A DNA stretch of 64,000 nt from Novosphingobium sp. (GCA_017744735.1 JAGIAR010000005.1:124001-188000); one strand, 5' to 3'. Counted from the first letter of the stretch, positions 38,134 through 50,507 are shown. Translations and numbers: made by a program. The notes: generated by a model from the letters alone, not told the origin.

Positions 38134-38517
38134 TTAGTGGCGGTGCGGCGAGTGGTTGCCGCCCCGATGATCGCGATAATCGCGACCGTTCGAATCCCGG
38201 TAACCGCTCCAGTTGTCCCGGCGATCATGGTGCCCATCGCCGCGGCGGCCTTGCCAATAGCCGCGCTGGCGGTCGTTCCAGCGATGGCGGGCGCCCGAGC
38301 GGTCGTAGATGTAGTACCCCGTGCCCGGATAGTAGAAGTCGTCGTACCAGCCGTAATAGGAGCTGTAATAGGGGTCGTCATAACTGCCGTGATAGCCGGT
38401 GTTGTACCCATAGGAGACGCGGCCGCCGTAACCGTAGCCGTCGCCGTAACTGGAGCACGCACCGACCGCGAGCAGCGCGCCGATAGCGAGGGCCGGACGA
38501 AGGATTTGATGGGACAT
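38134..38517 (-). CDS. Tyr/Gly/His-rich putative lipoprotein
   Basis: ALLAVGACSSYGDGYGYGGRVSYGYNTGYHGSYDDPYYSSYYGWYDDFYYPGTGYYIYDRSG. Confidence 0.75.
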   Translation of the reverse strand: MSHQILRPALAIGALLAVGACSSYGDGYGYGGRVSYGYNTGYHGSYDDPYYSSYYGWYDDFYYPGTGYYIYDRSGARHRWNDRQRGYWQGRRGDGHHDRRDNWSGYRDSNGRDYRDHRGGNHSPHRH

Positions 38518-38658
38518 TGTTAAGGGCTCCGATACAAGCCCTCCCGCTTGGTTAATAACGTTCGAAGGGCTTGGCCGGTTCCCTTCCTGAGCACTTCAAG
38601 GCCCCGCCTCACCAGAGAGAGCCGACGCAGCCGACGCAGAGCCCATCCGTCGGCGACG

Positions 38659-40116
38659 CTACCCCGCCCGCGGCAGGATAAGCTTGACCATCAGCCCGCC
38701 GAGATCCTCGCTTTCCTCGAGTTCGACCGTACCGCCGTAGATTTCCGCCACATCGCGCACGATCGCGAGGCCGAGCCCGGTTCCCGGCTTGCCGGTGTCG
38801 AGCCGGGCGCCGCGGTCGAAGATGCGGACGCGTTCCTCGGGCGGGATGCCCATGCCGTCGTCCTCCACCAGGATCAGGCAATCCTTCCCGCCGGGCTCCG
38901 CATCGATCGTCACGAACACGCTGCCGCCGCCGTATTTGGCGGCGTTCTCGATCAGATTGCCGAGAATCTCGTCGAGGTCCTGCCGCTCGATCGCGACCAG
39001 CGCGGCACGGTTTCCTGCAAGGTCGAACCGCGTATCCTCGTAGAGCCGGGTGACCGCGCGCAGCACCGCCTCGACGCTCTGCCCGACATTGGCGCGCGAC
39101 AGTCCGACCGCGCGCCGCCCGACCGCCCGCGCCCGGGCGAGATGGTGGTCGACCTGACGGCGCATTACGGCCGCTTCGCGGATCACCGTGTTGGAGAGGT
39201 CGGGCGCCTTGGCGGTCGCGGCGTTCATCACCACGGTCAACGGGGTCTTGAGCGCATGGGCCAGGTTGCCGGCATGGGTCCGTGCCTCTTCCGCCTGCTT
39301 CACCGAATGGGCGAGCAGCGCGTTCAATTCCTGGACCAGCGGCTGGACCTCGAGCGGCAGGGGATCGGTCACCCGATTGGCGCCGGTGGTACGCATCCGC
39401 TTGATCGCCAGCCGTACGCGGCGCAGCGGGCCGAGCCCGTACCACGTCTGCAGCACCGCCATCACGAACAGGCCGAGCCCCAGCACCACGAAGCTCCAGA
39501 TCAGGATCGAGCGGACCCGCGCGATCTGCGCGTCGAGATCGGTGCGGCTGGCCGCGACTGCGAACCACCACTCGGTCTTGCTGCCCGGCAGCACCACCGA
39601 GCGCTCGACCACCCGCAGCTTCTGCCCGGCGAACTGGTCGCTGTCGTAGAACCGGGGCTTGGCCAGAAACCGGGTGCCGTCGAGCTTGAGGCTGCGATCC
39701 CACAGCGAGCGCGAAGAATAGTCCTCGTGCCCCTTACCGCTGATCTGCCAGTAGAGCCCGCTGTTCGGCTCGAGAAAGCGCTGGTCGCCCATCGGCCGGT
39801 TGAAGAACACCTCGCCGTCCGAACCGACCTCGACCGAGGCGATCATCGCGGTGAGCATGTAATTCATCTGGTCGTCGAAATTGCGGGTGACCTGCCCGGT
39901 CAGCGTACGGTCCAGCGCGATCCCGCCGACCAGCAGCAGGAAGCTGATCCACGCTGCCGCGATCACCATCATGCGCCGCGAAAGGCTGCCCGTATGGGGC
40001 GCCTCGCGCAGGTCCGCATCCGCTCCGGCGGGTGACGCTCCGTCCGCCGCCGTCAGCGGCGCGGCATCACTCGCGGGGGGCGTCGGCGGGGTCGTCGAGG
40101 CTGTAACCGAGGCCAC
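38659..40116 (-). CDS. sensor histidine kinase
   Basis: HAGNLAHALKTPLTVVMN, LIENAAKYGG, GTGLGLAIVRD. Confidence 0.92.
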   Translation of the reverse strand: MASVTASTTPPTPPASDAAPLTAADGASPAGADADLREAPHTGSLSRRMMVIAAAWISFLLLVGGIALDRTLTGQVTRNFDDQMNYMLTAMIASVEVGSDGEVFFNRPMGDQRFLEPNSGLYWQISGKGHEDYSSRSLWDRSLKLDGTRFLAKPRFYDSDQFAGQKLRVVERSVVLPGSKTEWWFAVAASRTDLDAQIARVRSILIWSFVVLGLGLFVMAVLQTWYGLGPLRRVRLAIKRMRTTGANRVTDPLPLEVQPLVQELNALLAHSVKQAEEARTHAGNLAHALKTPLTVVMNAATAKAPDLSNTVIREAAVMRRQVDHHLARARAVGRRAVGLSRANVGQSVEAVLRAVTRLYEDTRFDLAGNRAALVAIERQDLDEILGNLIENAAKYGGGSVFVTIDAEPGGKDCLILVEDDGMGIPPEERVRIFDRGARLDTGKPGTGLGLAIVRDVAEIYGGTVELEESEDLGGLMVKLILPRAG

Positions 40117-40744
40117 GGATGGTGGTGATCACGTCTGCACCCAGCTTCTTGCGAATGCGGGTGACGAAGACCTCGATCGTGTTCGAATCGCGGTCGAAAT
40201 CCTGATCGTAGATATGCTCGATCAGTTCGGTGCGGCTGACCACCTTGCCCTTGTGGTGCATCAGGTAGCTCAGCAGCTTGTATTCCTGCGCGGTCAGCTT
40301 GACCGGCTCGCCGTCGAGCGTCACGCGGCCCGAGCGGGTGTCGAGCCGGACCGGGCCGGCGGTGAGTTCGGAGCTGGCATTGCCCGAGGCGCGGCGGATC
40401 AGCGCACGCAGGCGGGCGATCAGCTCCTCGGTCTGGAACGGCTTGGCGAGATAATCGTCCGCGCCCGCATCGAGCCCGGCGACCTTGTCGGACCAGCTGT
40501 CGCGCGCGGTCAGCACCAGGACCGGAAAGCCGCGGCCTTCCTTGCGCCACATGCCGAGCACGGTGAGCCCGTCGATCTCGGGCAGGCCGAGATCGAGGAT
40601 CACCGCGTCGTAATCCTCGGTGCTGCCGAGAAAATGGCCGTCCTCGCCATCGGTCGAGAGATCGACCGCATAGCCGGTCTGCTCCAGCGTATTCTTCAAT
40701 TGCTGGCCGAGAGTGGGTTCGTCCTCGACGATCAGGATCCGCAT
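40067..40744 (-). CDS. OmpR-family response regulator
   Basis: MRILIVEDEPTLGQQLKNTLEQTG...DYDAVILDLGLPEIDG; winged-helix C terminus. Confidence 0.95.
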   Translation of the reverse strand: MRILIVEDEPTLGQQLKNTLEQTGYAVDLSTDGEDGHFLGSTEDYDAVILDLGLPEIDGLTVLGMWRKEGRGFPVLVLTARDSWSDKVAGLDAGADDYLAKPFQTEELIARLRALIRRASGNASSELTAGPVRLDTRSGRVTLDGEPVKLTAQEYKLLSYLMHHKGKVVSRTELIEHIYDQDFDRDSNTIEVFVTRIRKKLGADVITTIRGLGYSLDDPADAPRE

Positions 40745-40837
40745 CGCCTCATTCCCTGTCTTGCTGGCGCTCTGTCAGGCGCAAAATGCACAGCGCTGCT
40801 TTGGTTCCTTGAAAGGATTGCGTCAACCGATGGACAA

Positions 40838-41158
40838 CTATTGGCTGCGCGAAAGGATCTGGCCGGATTGCGCATCGATGTCGACGAAGGTCACCTTGCC
40901 GTTCTTGATGAACTTGAGGCGATAGGCCTTCGCGATCGGATCGTAGGCCGGGCCGAGATATTCCATGCCACCCGCCTGCATCTGCGGCACCACCCGCCGC
41001 TCGATCTCCTTGAGCGGCAGCACCTTGCCGTCGCGCACACCCTTGCGCGCAGCCCGCTGCTCGTCGCCGCTGACATTTTGCGCATGGGCCACCGGGGCGC
41101 CGACGCTCGAAGCGAGCAGCGAGACGGCTGCCAAAGGGGCCAGAAGCCTGAACATCAT
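40838..41158 (-). CDS. PepSY-like secreted protein
   Basis: signal peptide; YRLKFIKNGKVTFVDIDAQSGQIL; next to two-component system. Confidence 0.75.
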   Translation of the reverse strand: MMFRLLAPLAAVSLLASSVGAPVAHAQNVSGDEQRAARKGVRDGKVLPLKEIERRVVPQMQAGGMEYLGPAYDPIAKAYRLKFIKNGKVTFVDIDAQSGQILSRSQ

Positions 41159-41242
41159 GCCTTTCTGCCTAGGGAAAATGCTTTGAACAAGGTGTGAATG
41201 AGGCAGAATTGCGGCATTCACACCTTGCCCATGTCACAAACC

Positions 41243-41965
41243 TCAGCCGTTGGTCATCTCGTATTTCACGGTAATCGTCACGGCGTTCGAGACGAGGCCC
41301 GGTTCGACCGGGGTCGGCGCCTTGGCCATCGCCGCGTCCATCCGCACGAACGGCATCGGCGGGGCATAGGACGACTGGGTCTCGTTCACCTCGAGCAACC
41401 GGACGCCCGAAAAGCCGGCCATCTTCGCATAGTCGCGCGCCTGGCCCGCGGCCTTGGCAACTGCGGCGGCGCGGGCCTGCGCGAGCGCGGCGGTGTTGTC
41501 CTCGAGCGCGAAGTCGGGCCCGCCGATGTCGGTCGCGCCGGCGGCGACCAGCGCGTCGAGCGTCTTGCCGGCGTCGTCGATCCTGCGCAGCACCACGGTC
41601 ACGCGGTTCGAGGCCTGATAGCCGCGAAACACCTGCTTCTGCGCCTGCTGGTCGTAATCGAATTGCGCGTTGAGGCCGATGCCCGAGGTCTGGATGTCCT
41701 CCGCCCTGATCCCCAGCGCCTTGATCCGGTCGATGACCGAATTCATCTGCGCGGCGTTCTGGCGCATCGCCTCCACTGCGGTCGGCGCGGTGGTGGTGAC
41801 GCCGGTGGCGATCGTCGCGATGTCGGGCTTGGCCTTGACGCTTTCGGTCACGGTCAGTTCGACCACCGGACCGGTCGCCGCGATCTGGATTTCGGCGGCG
41901 GCAGCCGGAACGGCCAGCGCACCGAGCGAGGCGGCGGCGAAGAGCGGAACTGCGTAGCGGAACAT
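41243..41965 (-). CDS. SIMPL domain-containing protein
   Basis: VTESVKAKPDIATIATGVTTTAPTAVEAMRQNAAQMNSVIDRIKALGI. Confidence 0.9.
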   Translation of the reverse strand: MFRYAVPLFAAASLGALAVPAAAAEIQIAATGPVVELTVTESVKAKPDIATIATGVTTTAPTAVEAMRQNAAQMNSVIDRIKALGIRAEDIQTSGIGLNAQFDYDQQAQKQVFRGYQASNRVTVVLRRIDDAGKTLDALVAAGATDIGGPDFALEDNTAALAQARAAAVAKAAGQARDYAKMAGFSGVRLLEVNETQSSYAPPMPFVRMDAAMAKAPTPVEPGLVSNAVTITVKYEMTNG

Positions 41966-42099
41966 GCGGGTTCTCCCTTGGAAAGATATGGGTCCCGGGT
42001 AGACGTAATTATCTTGCGTAAGCCTGAACCGTTCATTTTATCGGCAAATTTTCTGAACGTCTGGACGCTGCGCCCAAGGCCGGTTACGGGCGCCCTCCT

Positions 42100-43895
<1,796 letters not shown>

Positions 43896-43899
<4 letters not shown>

Positions 43900-44771
43900 A
43901 CGATCGCTCCACCGCACTCGCGGGCCTCGCGATCCTGGGCGCGAGCATTTCGGTCAATTTCGGCGCGGCGCTGGCCAAGGGCCTGTTTCCGCAGATCGGG
44001 CCGGAGGGGGTCGCCGCATTGCGCAGCCTGATCGCCGCGCCGATCCTGCTCGCACTGTTCCGCCCTTGGCGCAGCCCGGTGCGCGCGCGCGAATGGCGCT
44101 GGCTGATCCCCTACGGCATCGCGCTGGGGGTGATGAACCTCTCGATCTACTGGGCGCTGCAGCGGATTCCGATCGGGCTGGCGGTGACGATCGAGATTTC
44201 GGGCCCGCTGGGCGTGGTGCTGGCGACCTCCCGCAGCCTGCGCGATTTCCTGTGGCTGGCGCTGGCATTGGGAGGCCTGTTACTGCTGGTGCCGTGGACT
44301 CCCTCGCCCCATGCGCTCGACCCCGTGGGGGTGGCCTGCGCGATGGCCGCAGGCCTGTGCTGGGCGCTCTACATCGTGTTCGGCCGGCGCGCGGCGGCGG
44401 TGAAAGGGTCCAGCGCGGTTGCCATCGGCATGTGCGTCGCCTGCGCGGTGACGCTGCCCTTCGGGATCGCGCATGCGGGGGCGAAACTGCTCGGCCCCGC
44501 GCTGCCGCTCGGGATCGCGGTGGCGCTGCTGTCGAGCGCCCTGCCCTATCTGCTCGAGATCACCGCCTTGGGGCGCGTCGGCAGCCGGGCGTTCGGAGCG
44601 CTGAGCAGCTGCGCGCCGGCGATCGCGGCCTTCATGGGCTGGCTGGTGCTGGGCGAGGACTTGCGCGGAGCGCAATGGCTGGCAATGGCGATGATGATCG
44701 CGGCCAGCGCCGGCTGCTCGCTTACCGCACGGCCCACTCCGCCGCGGGCCGGCGAGGCGATCGCCGATTGA
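43896..44771 (+). CDS. EamA/RhtA-like DMT transporter
   Basis: 10-TM-like, EISGPLGVVLATSRSLRDFLW. Confidence 0.9.
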
Positions 44772-44940
44772 AGCGCCCGATTAAAAATTAGGGCGCGGTG
44801 CCAAGCCGTGTTACTCTCGCTGCGACGGCTGAGAACCCAACCAGGGATCGGGTGGGGTTTCGCATTAGGTCCAACCGTTGAAATCGATGTCGATCTGACA
44901 ATCGAAGGTGCGCCCTGCGTACCGGCGACGGGAGAACCGT

Positions 44941-45177
44941 GTGCGTAGCTATTCGCTGTTATTCAGGCACAAGGGCTCTGCAGAGCCGAAGCGCATCGAC
45001 TTCGATGCACGCGACCCGTCGGCCGTTTTCGAACTGGCCGAGCGCGAGGGCGGCGAGCACGAAATGCAATTGTTCGAAGGCGATACGCTGCTCGGCACGA
45101 TTCAGGAACTCGGTGGTTTCTGGCGCCTGTCGCCGCCGTCCCCGCCCCTGCGCTCGCCCGCTCCGAAGCCGGCCTAG
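44941..45177 (+). CDS. hypothetical protein
   Basis: GTG start, RSYSLLFRHKGSAEPKRIDFDARDPSAVFELAEREGGEHEMQLFEGDTLLGTI. Confidence 0.6.
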   Translation: MRSYSLLFRHKGSAEPKRIDFDARDPSAVFELAEREGGEHEMQLFEGDTLLGTIQELGGFWRLSPPSPPLRSPAPKPA

Positions 45178-45184
45178 GGCGCCG

Positions 45185-47068
45185 CTAGCTTCCGTCTTCG
45201 ATCCACGGCACCTGCCCCGGCGACCAGCGCTGGCGACCGTTGGTTGCCATTTCCAGCCGGTTGCGGCCCTTCGCCTTGGCGATCACCACCGCCGAATCGG
45301 CCCGCTTCATCGTCTCGTCGAGCGACCCACGGATCCGGGCGACGCCCGCGCTGACCGTGGTCTTGGGGCCGCCCAGCCCCTCGGGCCCGCTGATGTCGGC
45401 CAGGGTCATCACCACGCGCTGGCACAGCGCTTCGGCCTGGTCGGGATTGGCGCCGGAGAGCAGCACCGCGAAGCGCTCGCCGCCGATGCGCGAGATGATG
45501 TCGTCCTTGCGCATCAGGCTGCGCAGCAGGCGCGCGACCGTGGTCAGCACCTTGTCGCCGACTTCGTGGCCGTATTCGCGGTTGATCGAGCGGAAATCGT
45601 CGATGTCGAAGATCGCCAGGCAGCCGTCGATCGGCGCTTCGAGATGGTATTGCAGCATCGAATTGAACGCGCGGCGATTGGTCAGATTGGTCAGTGGATC
45701 GGTCAGGATCGCGGCGAACAATTGCTGCTCAAGCGCCTTGCGTTCCTCGATGCTGCGCATGGTGATGATCGTGCCCGCGATCTTGCGGTCCCCGGTGCTT
45801 TCGCGGTCGCGCCAGCCGCGGATCCGCGTATCGAACCACCGTTCCAGCCCGGCGTTGGAAAAGCCGAGAAACTCGGTCCATGCGGATGCCGCCACGCTGC
45901 CGCCGATCACCTCGTCGAACTCCGACTGGAACGATGCGCCATAGGAGGGATGGATCAGGTCTAGCACATGCCGCCCGATCAGCTCGATCGGGTGGAATTC
46001 GCCGAGCCGCTCGGCGCTGGGCGAGGCGTAGAGGATATAGCCGGCGTGATCGGTCTTGATCACGATGTCGCTCATGTTCTCGGCCAGCAGCCGGTACATC
46101 CCCTGGCTTTCCGCGATCGCGAAATCCTTGGCCTGGAGCGACAGCTCAACCGCGGTCGAGGCCTGCCCCCGCTCCCTGAGCGCGCTCGCGAGGCGGCGGT
46201 TCTGGGTGATATGGCCGGCGAGCGGCTGCAGGCACAGCACCGCCAGCGCAAGATAGAACTGCAGGAAGCGCTCGTCTGCCAGCTCCGTCGGAGACAACGC
46301 CGCCGGCAGCACCGCATGGACCTGGGTGCCGGCGACGAAGGCGCCCCACCCGGCCACCGCAATGGTGAAGATCGCCACCGAGCCGGCCTTCATTCCGAAC
46401 CGGCAGATTGCGATCAGCGAAGCCAGGATCGGCACGAGATAGGCGGCGAGGCCAGCCTGCCACAGCGCCGCGCAGGTGGTAACCGCGATCAGCCCGAGAA
46501 AGGCGAAGAGTTCGAACCGGCGACCGGCCGGCTGGCGAACGAACCACTGTGCGAAGCCGCCGCCGACCAGCAGGCTGAACATCGGAAAGAACGCCATGAT
46601 GCCCAGCGCATGGGCGAAGACGTAACGGGCGAACTGAAGCTCCCACGGCCAGCCCGCGAGGCGATAGAGCAGCGTCGCCAGCACCAGCCCGCCCGCGACC
46701 GGTGCAACCGCGCCGATCGCGCCGGCATCGGCCAGCCACTCGCGGAGCAACTCGCTTTCGTGCCGTTTGCGCCGCCGGAGCAGGCGCGCGGCGAACCATG
46801 CTTCGAGGACATTGGCCAGCGCCATGCTCGCGGCGGCGGCGTAGCCGCTGCCGGTGAGCAGGGCCGCCGCGACGCTGCCCACCGCGGCAAGCGTCAGAAA
46901 CTCCGGCCATTGCCGGTGCGGGGCGTGGAGCAGGATCGCGACGAGCAGGCCGGCGGCGGGCCAGACCAGCACCGCCCCGCGCTCAAGGCCTCCCGCCGGG
47001 AGGGCGACGACCGCCAGCCCGCAATAGGCGAACAGGAAAAGCATCGCCGTGAGAGTTCTGCGCAGCAC
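45185..47068 (-). CDS. MASE1-PAS-GGDEF diguanylate cyclase-like protein
   Basis: N-terminal MASE1, PAS, RIGGERFAVLLSG (GGERF in place of GGDEF). Confidence 0.88.
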   Translation of the reverse strand: MLRRTLTAMLFLFAYCGLAVVALPAGGLERGAVLVWPAAGLLVAILLHAPHRQWPEFLTLAAVGSVAAALLTGSGYAAAASMALANVLEAWFAARLLRRRKRHESELLREWLADAGAIGAVAPVAGGLVLATLLYRLAGWPWELQFARYVFAHALGIMAFFPMFSLLVGGGFAQWFVRQPAGRRFELFAFLGLIAVTTCAALWQAGLAAYLVPILASLIAICRFGMKAGSVAIFTIAVAGWGAFVAGTQVHAVLPAALSPTELADERFLQFYLALAVLCLQPLAGHITQNRRLASALRERGQASTAVELSLQAKDFAIAESQGMYRLLAENMSDIVIKTDHAGYILYASPSAERLGEFHPIELIGRHVLDLIHPSYGASFQSEFDEVIGGSVAASAWTEFLGFSNAGLERWFDTRIRGWRDRESTGDRKIAGTIITMRSIEERKALEQQLFAAILTDPLTNLTNRRAFNSMLQYHLEAPIDGCLAIFDIDDFRSINREYGHEVGDKVLTTVARLLRSLMRKDDIISRIGGERFAVLLSGANPDQAEALCQRVVMTLADISGPEGLGGPKTTVSAGVARIRGSLDETMKRADSAVVIAKAKGRNRLEMATNGRQRWSPGQVPWIEDGS

Positions 47069-47183
47069 CCCCGATGAGTGCGTTTTCTCCGGTCAGAGGC
47101 TCGTTAACGGCGATGGTGAAGCGCGGGTTAATCCCGGCTTTCCTGTGGGTCAGTCTGTGGACAAATCAGAGCCAGAGCGGGCC

Positions 47184-47654
47184 TCACCCGATGCGGTAGA
47201 ACTCGGCAACCCGCTCGAGCGCGATCCGCAGCACCAGCTTGCCGCTGCGGGCAGGCCAGTCGAGCGCCTTCTCGGCCGCCGGCACGCTCTCGCACGCGCA
47301 CACCACCCGCCACAGAATATCGGCCAGCCCGCTGCCCGCCGCGGCGATCGCGCCATCGAACCGGGCCTTCGCCGCAATCTGGCGCTCGGTCGAGGAAAGG
47401 CCGGCAACCCCGCCCTTGATCCTTACCGGATCCCACCGCATGGTGACGCTGGGTCCGAGCGCGGCCCGCTCGTAATCGGCCCGCAGCCGCTCCCCTGCAT
47501 CGAACAGGCGATCGCTCAGATGCCCCCTGGCATGGAGCCAGGCGAGCGGGGATTCGGCCAGGTTCACCGTCACGCTGCGGCGCCGCCGGTCGGCCTCGCC
47601 GCGCCTCCGCGGGCCTTCGCTGGTCAGTTCGCGCTCGACGAGATGCTGCTTCAT
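47184..47654 (-). CDS. DUF6456 protein (GafZ / GafA C-terminal-like)
   Basis: ESPLAWLHARGHLSDRLFDAGERLRADYERAALGPSVTMRWD...GLADILWRVVCACESVPAAEKALDWPARSGKLVLRIALERVAEFY. Confidence 0.85.
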   Translation of the reverse strand: MKQHLVERELTSEGPRRRGEADRRRRSVTVNLAESPLAWLHARGHLSDRLFDAGERLRADYERAALGPSVTMRWDPVRIKGGVAGLSSTERQIAAKARFDGAIAAAGSGLADILWRVVCACESVPAAEKALDWPARSGKLVLRIALERVAEFYRIG

Positions 47655-47701
47655 GGCCGCCTTTCCGGGGAGAATCGGGAAATGTGGCCTTGCCAAGTTC
47701 G

Positions 47702-47742
47702 GGTTATTGTAGGAAAGAGAAAAAACCGATTTGGTTATCAAT
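47702..47742. promoter_or_regulatory. 41-bp element GGTTATT-N15-AACCGATTTGGTTATCAAT shared with 54096-54136
   Basis: 25/26 fixed positions identical to second copy; lies between DUF6456 and XRE genes. Confidence 0.75.
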
Positions 47743-47756
47743 GGGAGGAGCATCCT

Positions 47757-48328
47757 TGATCAACCGTATTCGCGACATCCGCAAGGAAAAGGGCTTGACC
47801 CTGGCCGACGTGGCCGAGCGCTGCCGCCCGGCGACGACCGCCCAGACGATCGGGCGGCTGGAGACCGGGATGCGCAATCTGTCGCTCGGATGGATGAACC
47901 GCATCGCCGGCGCGCTGGAGGTCGAACCGGAAATGCTGGTGCGCGGCGAAAGCGCAGCCCAGCCGCAAGTGGTTGCGCGGCTGACCGACGCCGGCCCCGA
48001 GGCGCTTTCCGCCCCGCGCGATGCGCTGCTGCCGACCGAGCTGGAAAGCGGCGCGCCGCTGGTGTGCCTCGCGATCGAGACCGGTGCGGGCGAATATCGC
48101 GCTGGCGACCAGCTGTGGCTGCGCCAGCTCCCGCCCGAGGAAGCGCCCCGGATGATCAACCGCGACGTGCTGGTGCCGCGCAAGGGCGGGCGGTTTGCCT
48201 TCGGCCGGCTGATCGATCGCCAAGGGACGATGGTGGGGGTGCTGCCCCCCGGTGCCGGGCAGCGCCAGATCGTGATCGACGGGCCCGAATGGCTCGCCAT
48301 GGCCGAAATGCTGGTGCGCAAGCTCTAG
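47757..48328 (+). CDS. XRE-family regulator with S24/CI-like C-terminal fold
   Basis: LINRIRDIRKEKGLTLADVAERCRPATTAQTIGRLETGMRNLSLGWMNRIAGAL; TTG start with GGGAGGAG SD. Confidence 0.85.
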
Positions 48329-48331
48329 CCG

Positions 48332-49510
48332 ATGGGCCGGCGCCTTCTCTCGCTCGCGACGCTCTACCCGAACGCGGCCATGCCCCGCTTCGGCACCTTC
48401 GTCGCGCGGCAGATGGAAGCGCTGGCGGCGCGCGGGAACTGGGACGTCACGGTGATCAACCCGGTCGGCATCCCGCCGCTGGCCTTCGGGCGCTATCGCA
48501 AGCTCGCCGCGACGCTGGGCCGGGGCGAGGAACACGGCGTTCATGTCCACCGCATCCGCTTCACACTGATCCCGACACTTGCGCGGCGCAATCCGGGCGC
48601 GATCGTCCGCGCGATCCTGCCGCTCGCACGCAAGCTCCATGCGGCCGACCCGTTCGACCTGGTCGATGCGCAGTTCTTCTATCCCGACGGACCGGTTGCG
48701 GCGCGGATCGCGCGGGACCTCGACCTGCCGCTTTCGATCAAGGCGCGCGGGGCGGACATCCATTTCTGGGGCCGGCACGAATGGGCGCGACGGGCGATGA
48801 TCGAGGCTGGGGCGCAGGCGGGCGGCCTGCTTGCTGTGTCGGGTCCGCTGGCCGACGACATGGCCGCGCTTGGCCTGGCGCGCGGGAAGATCACGGTCCA
48901 TTACACCGGGCTCGACCGCGGGCGGTTCCACCCGCTCGGGCGCGACAATGCCCGGCTGGCGCTCGCCGCCGATTTCGAAGTGCGGGTCGCGGCCCAGCGC
49001 CGACTGCTCGCCTGCGTCGGCGCGCTGATCCCGCGCAAGGGCCAGGCCTTCGCGATCCGCGCGCTGGCGCGCCTTCCCGATGCCGAACTGGCGCTGGTCG
49101 GCGACGGGCCCGACCGCGCGGCGCTGAAGCGCCTGGCGGGCGAACTGGGGCTGGACGAGCGGGTGCATTTCCTCGGCACGGTCGACCACGACCAATTGCC
49201 GATCGTGCTGTCGGCCGCCGATGCCATGGTGCTGCCCTCGGCGAGCGAGGGGCTGGCCAACGCTTGGGTCGAGGCGCTCGCCTGCGGGACCCCGCTGGTG
49301 ATCTGCGATGCCGGGGGAGCGCGCGAAGTCGTCCGCAGCCCCAGTTCGGGGCGCATCGTCGAACGCACTCCCGAAGCGATCGCAGCGGCCCTGGAGGAAC
49401 TCCTCGCCGATCCGGTACCCCCGCAATTCGTCGCCACCGGGGCGGCGCGCTACAGCTGGGAAGCGAACGCCGCGGCGCTGGAAGCCTATTACGACGGGCT
49501 GGTCGCGTGA
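48332..49510 (+). CDS. glycosyltransferase family 4
   Basis: RRLLACVGALIPRKGQAFAIRAL, PSASEGLANAWVEALACGTPLV. Confidence 0.93.
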   Translation: MGRRLLSLATLYPNAAMPRFGTFVARQMEALAARGNWDVTVINPVGIPPLAFGRYRKLAATLGRGEEHGVHVHRIRFTLIPTLARRNPGAIVRAILPLARKLHAADPFDLVDAQFFYPDGPVAARIARDLDLPLSIKARGADIHFWGRHEWARRAMIEAGAQAGGLLAVSGPLADDMAALGLARGKITVHYTGLDRGRFHPLGRDNARLALAADFEVRVAAQRRLLACVGALIPRKGQAFAIRALARLPDAELALVGDGPDRAALKRLAGELGLDERVHFLGTVDHDQLPIVLSAADAMVLPSASEGLANAWVEALACGTPLVICDAGGAREVVRSPSSGRIVERTPEAIAAALEELLADPVPPQFVATGAARYSWEANAAALEAYYDGLVA

Positions 49511-49516
49511 TCCGCG

Positions 49517-50497
49517 TCAGACCTCGCCGCGCGCGATCCGATCCTGCTTCCTGCCGGCCTCGCCCTCGTCGGCAACGAAACTGCTGGTGCTGACCTTCAG
49601 CCAGACCAGCATCGGCGCCGCCGCATAGATCGAGCTGTAGGTCGCCACGAAGATGCCCAGGATCAGTGCGGCCGAGAAGCCGAAGATGATCCGCGGACCG
49701 AGGAAGAACAGCGCAAGCAGCGCAACCAGGATCGTAACCGAGGTCATCACCGTGCGGTGCAACGTTTCGTTGACCGACAGGTCGAGCAGTTCGGCCATCG
49801 GCATCTTGCGATATTTCTTCAGGTTTTCGCGTATCCGGTCGTAGACCACGATCGTGTCGTTGAGCGAATAGCCGATGACGGTCAGCATCGCCGCGACGAT
49901 CGTCAGGTCGAATTCCATCTGGGTCAGCGCGAACATGCCCAGCACGATGATCACATCGTGGACCAGGCTGACCAGCGCCCCGACGCCGAACTGCCACTCG
50001 AAGCGGAACCAGATATAGATCGAGATCGCGATCGCAGCGAGGCCGAGCGCCTTAAATGCGGTCCAGCCGAGTTCGCCCGAAACCTTGCCCGAGACCGCGG
50101 TAACGCCGTCGATCCGGGCGTCGGGATGCCCCGCCTTGACCGTGTCGACGATGCTGTTGGTCATCTTGTCGGCTGTTCCGGGATCGCGCTCGCTGCCTTC
50201 GGGCAGACGCATGCGGATCGAAATCTCGTTGTTCTTGCCGTAGGTCTGGATCACCGGCTCGCCGTAGCCGAGCCCTTCGATCTCGCTGCGCAGCTTGGCG
50301 ACCGGCGCGTCCTGGCTCTGGGTGAAGGTAACGCGGATCATCTCGCCGCCGACGAAGTCCACCCCGAAGTTCAGACCGTTGACGAACAGCAGCACGACAC
50401 TGGCGGTCATCAGCAGCACGCTGGCGATGGTGGTCGGCCACTGCCACCGCAGGAAGCGGATGTTGGTGTTCTCGGGAAGCAGTTTGAGCAGGCGCAT
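49517..50497 (-). CDS. secF: protein translocase subunit SecF
   Basis: GVDFVGGEMIRV, VIGYSLNDTIVVYDRIREN. Confidence 0.97.
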   Translation of the reverse strand: MRLLKLLPENTNIRFLRWQWPTTIASVLLMTASVVLLFVNGLNFGVDFVGGEMIRVTFTQSQDAPVAKLRSEIEGLGYGEPVIQTYGKNNEISIRMRLPEGSERDPGTADKMTNSIVDTVKAGHPDARIDGVTAVSGKVSGELGWTAFKALGLAAIAISIYIWFRFEWQFGVGALVSLVHDVIIVLGMFALTQMEFDLTIVAAMLTVIGYSLNDTIVVYDRIRENLKKYRKMPMAELLDLSVNETLHRTVMTSVTILVALLALFFLGPRIIFGFSAALILGIFVATYSSIYAAAPMLVWLKVSTSSFVADEGEAGRKQDRIARGEV

Positions 50498-50507
50498 CGC
50501 CGGATCC

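Noticed and set aside
44830-44870. Possible TPP riboswitch (CTGAGA-like string)
   Set aside because: No second conserved THI-box segment and the downstream gene is not thiamine-related.
47731-49593. 620-aa plus-strand ORF spanning XRE and glycosyltransferase genes
   Set aside because: Alternative frame of two well-supported genes; Arg/Pro/Ala-rich shadow translation.
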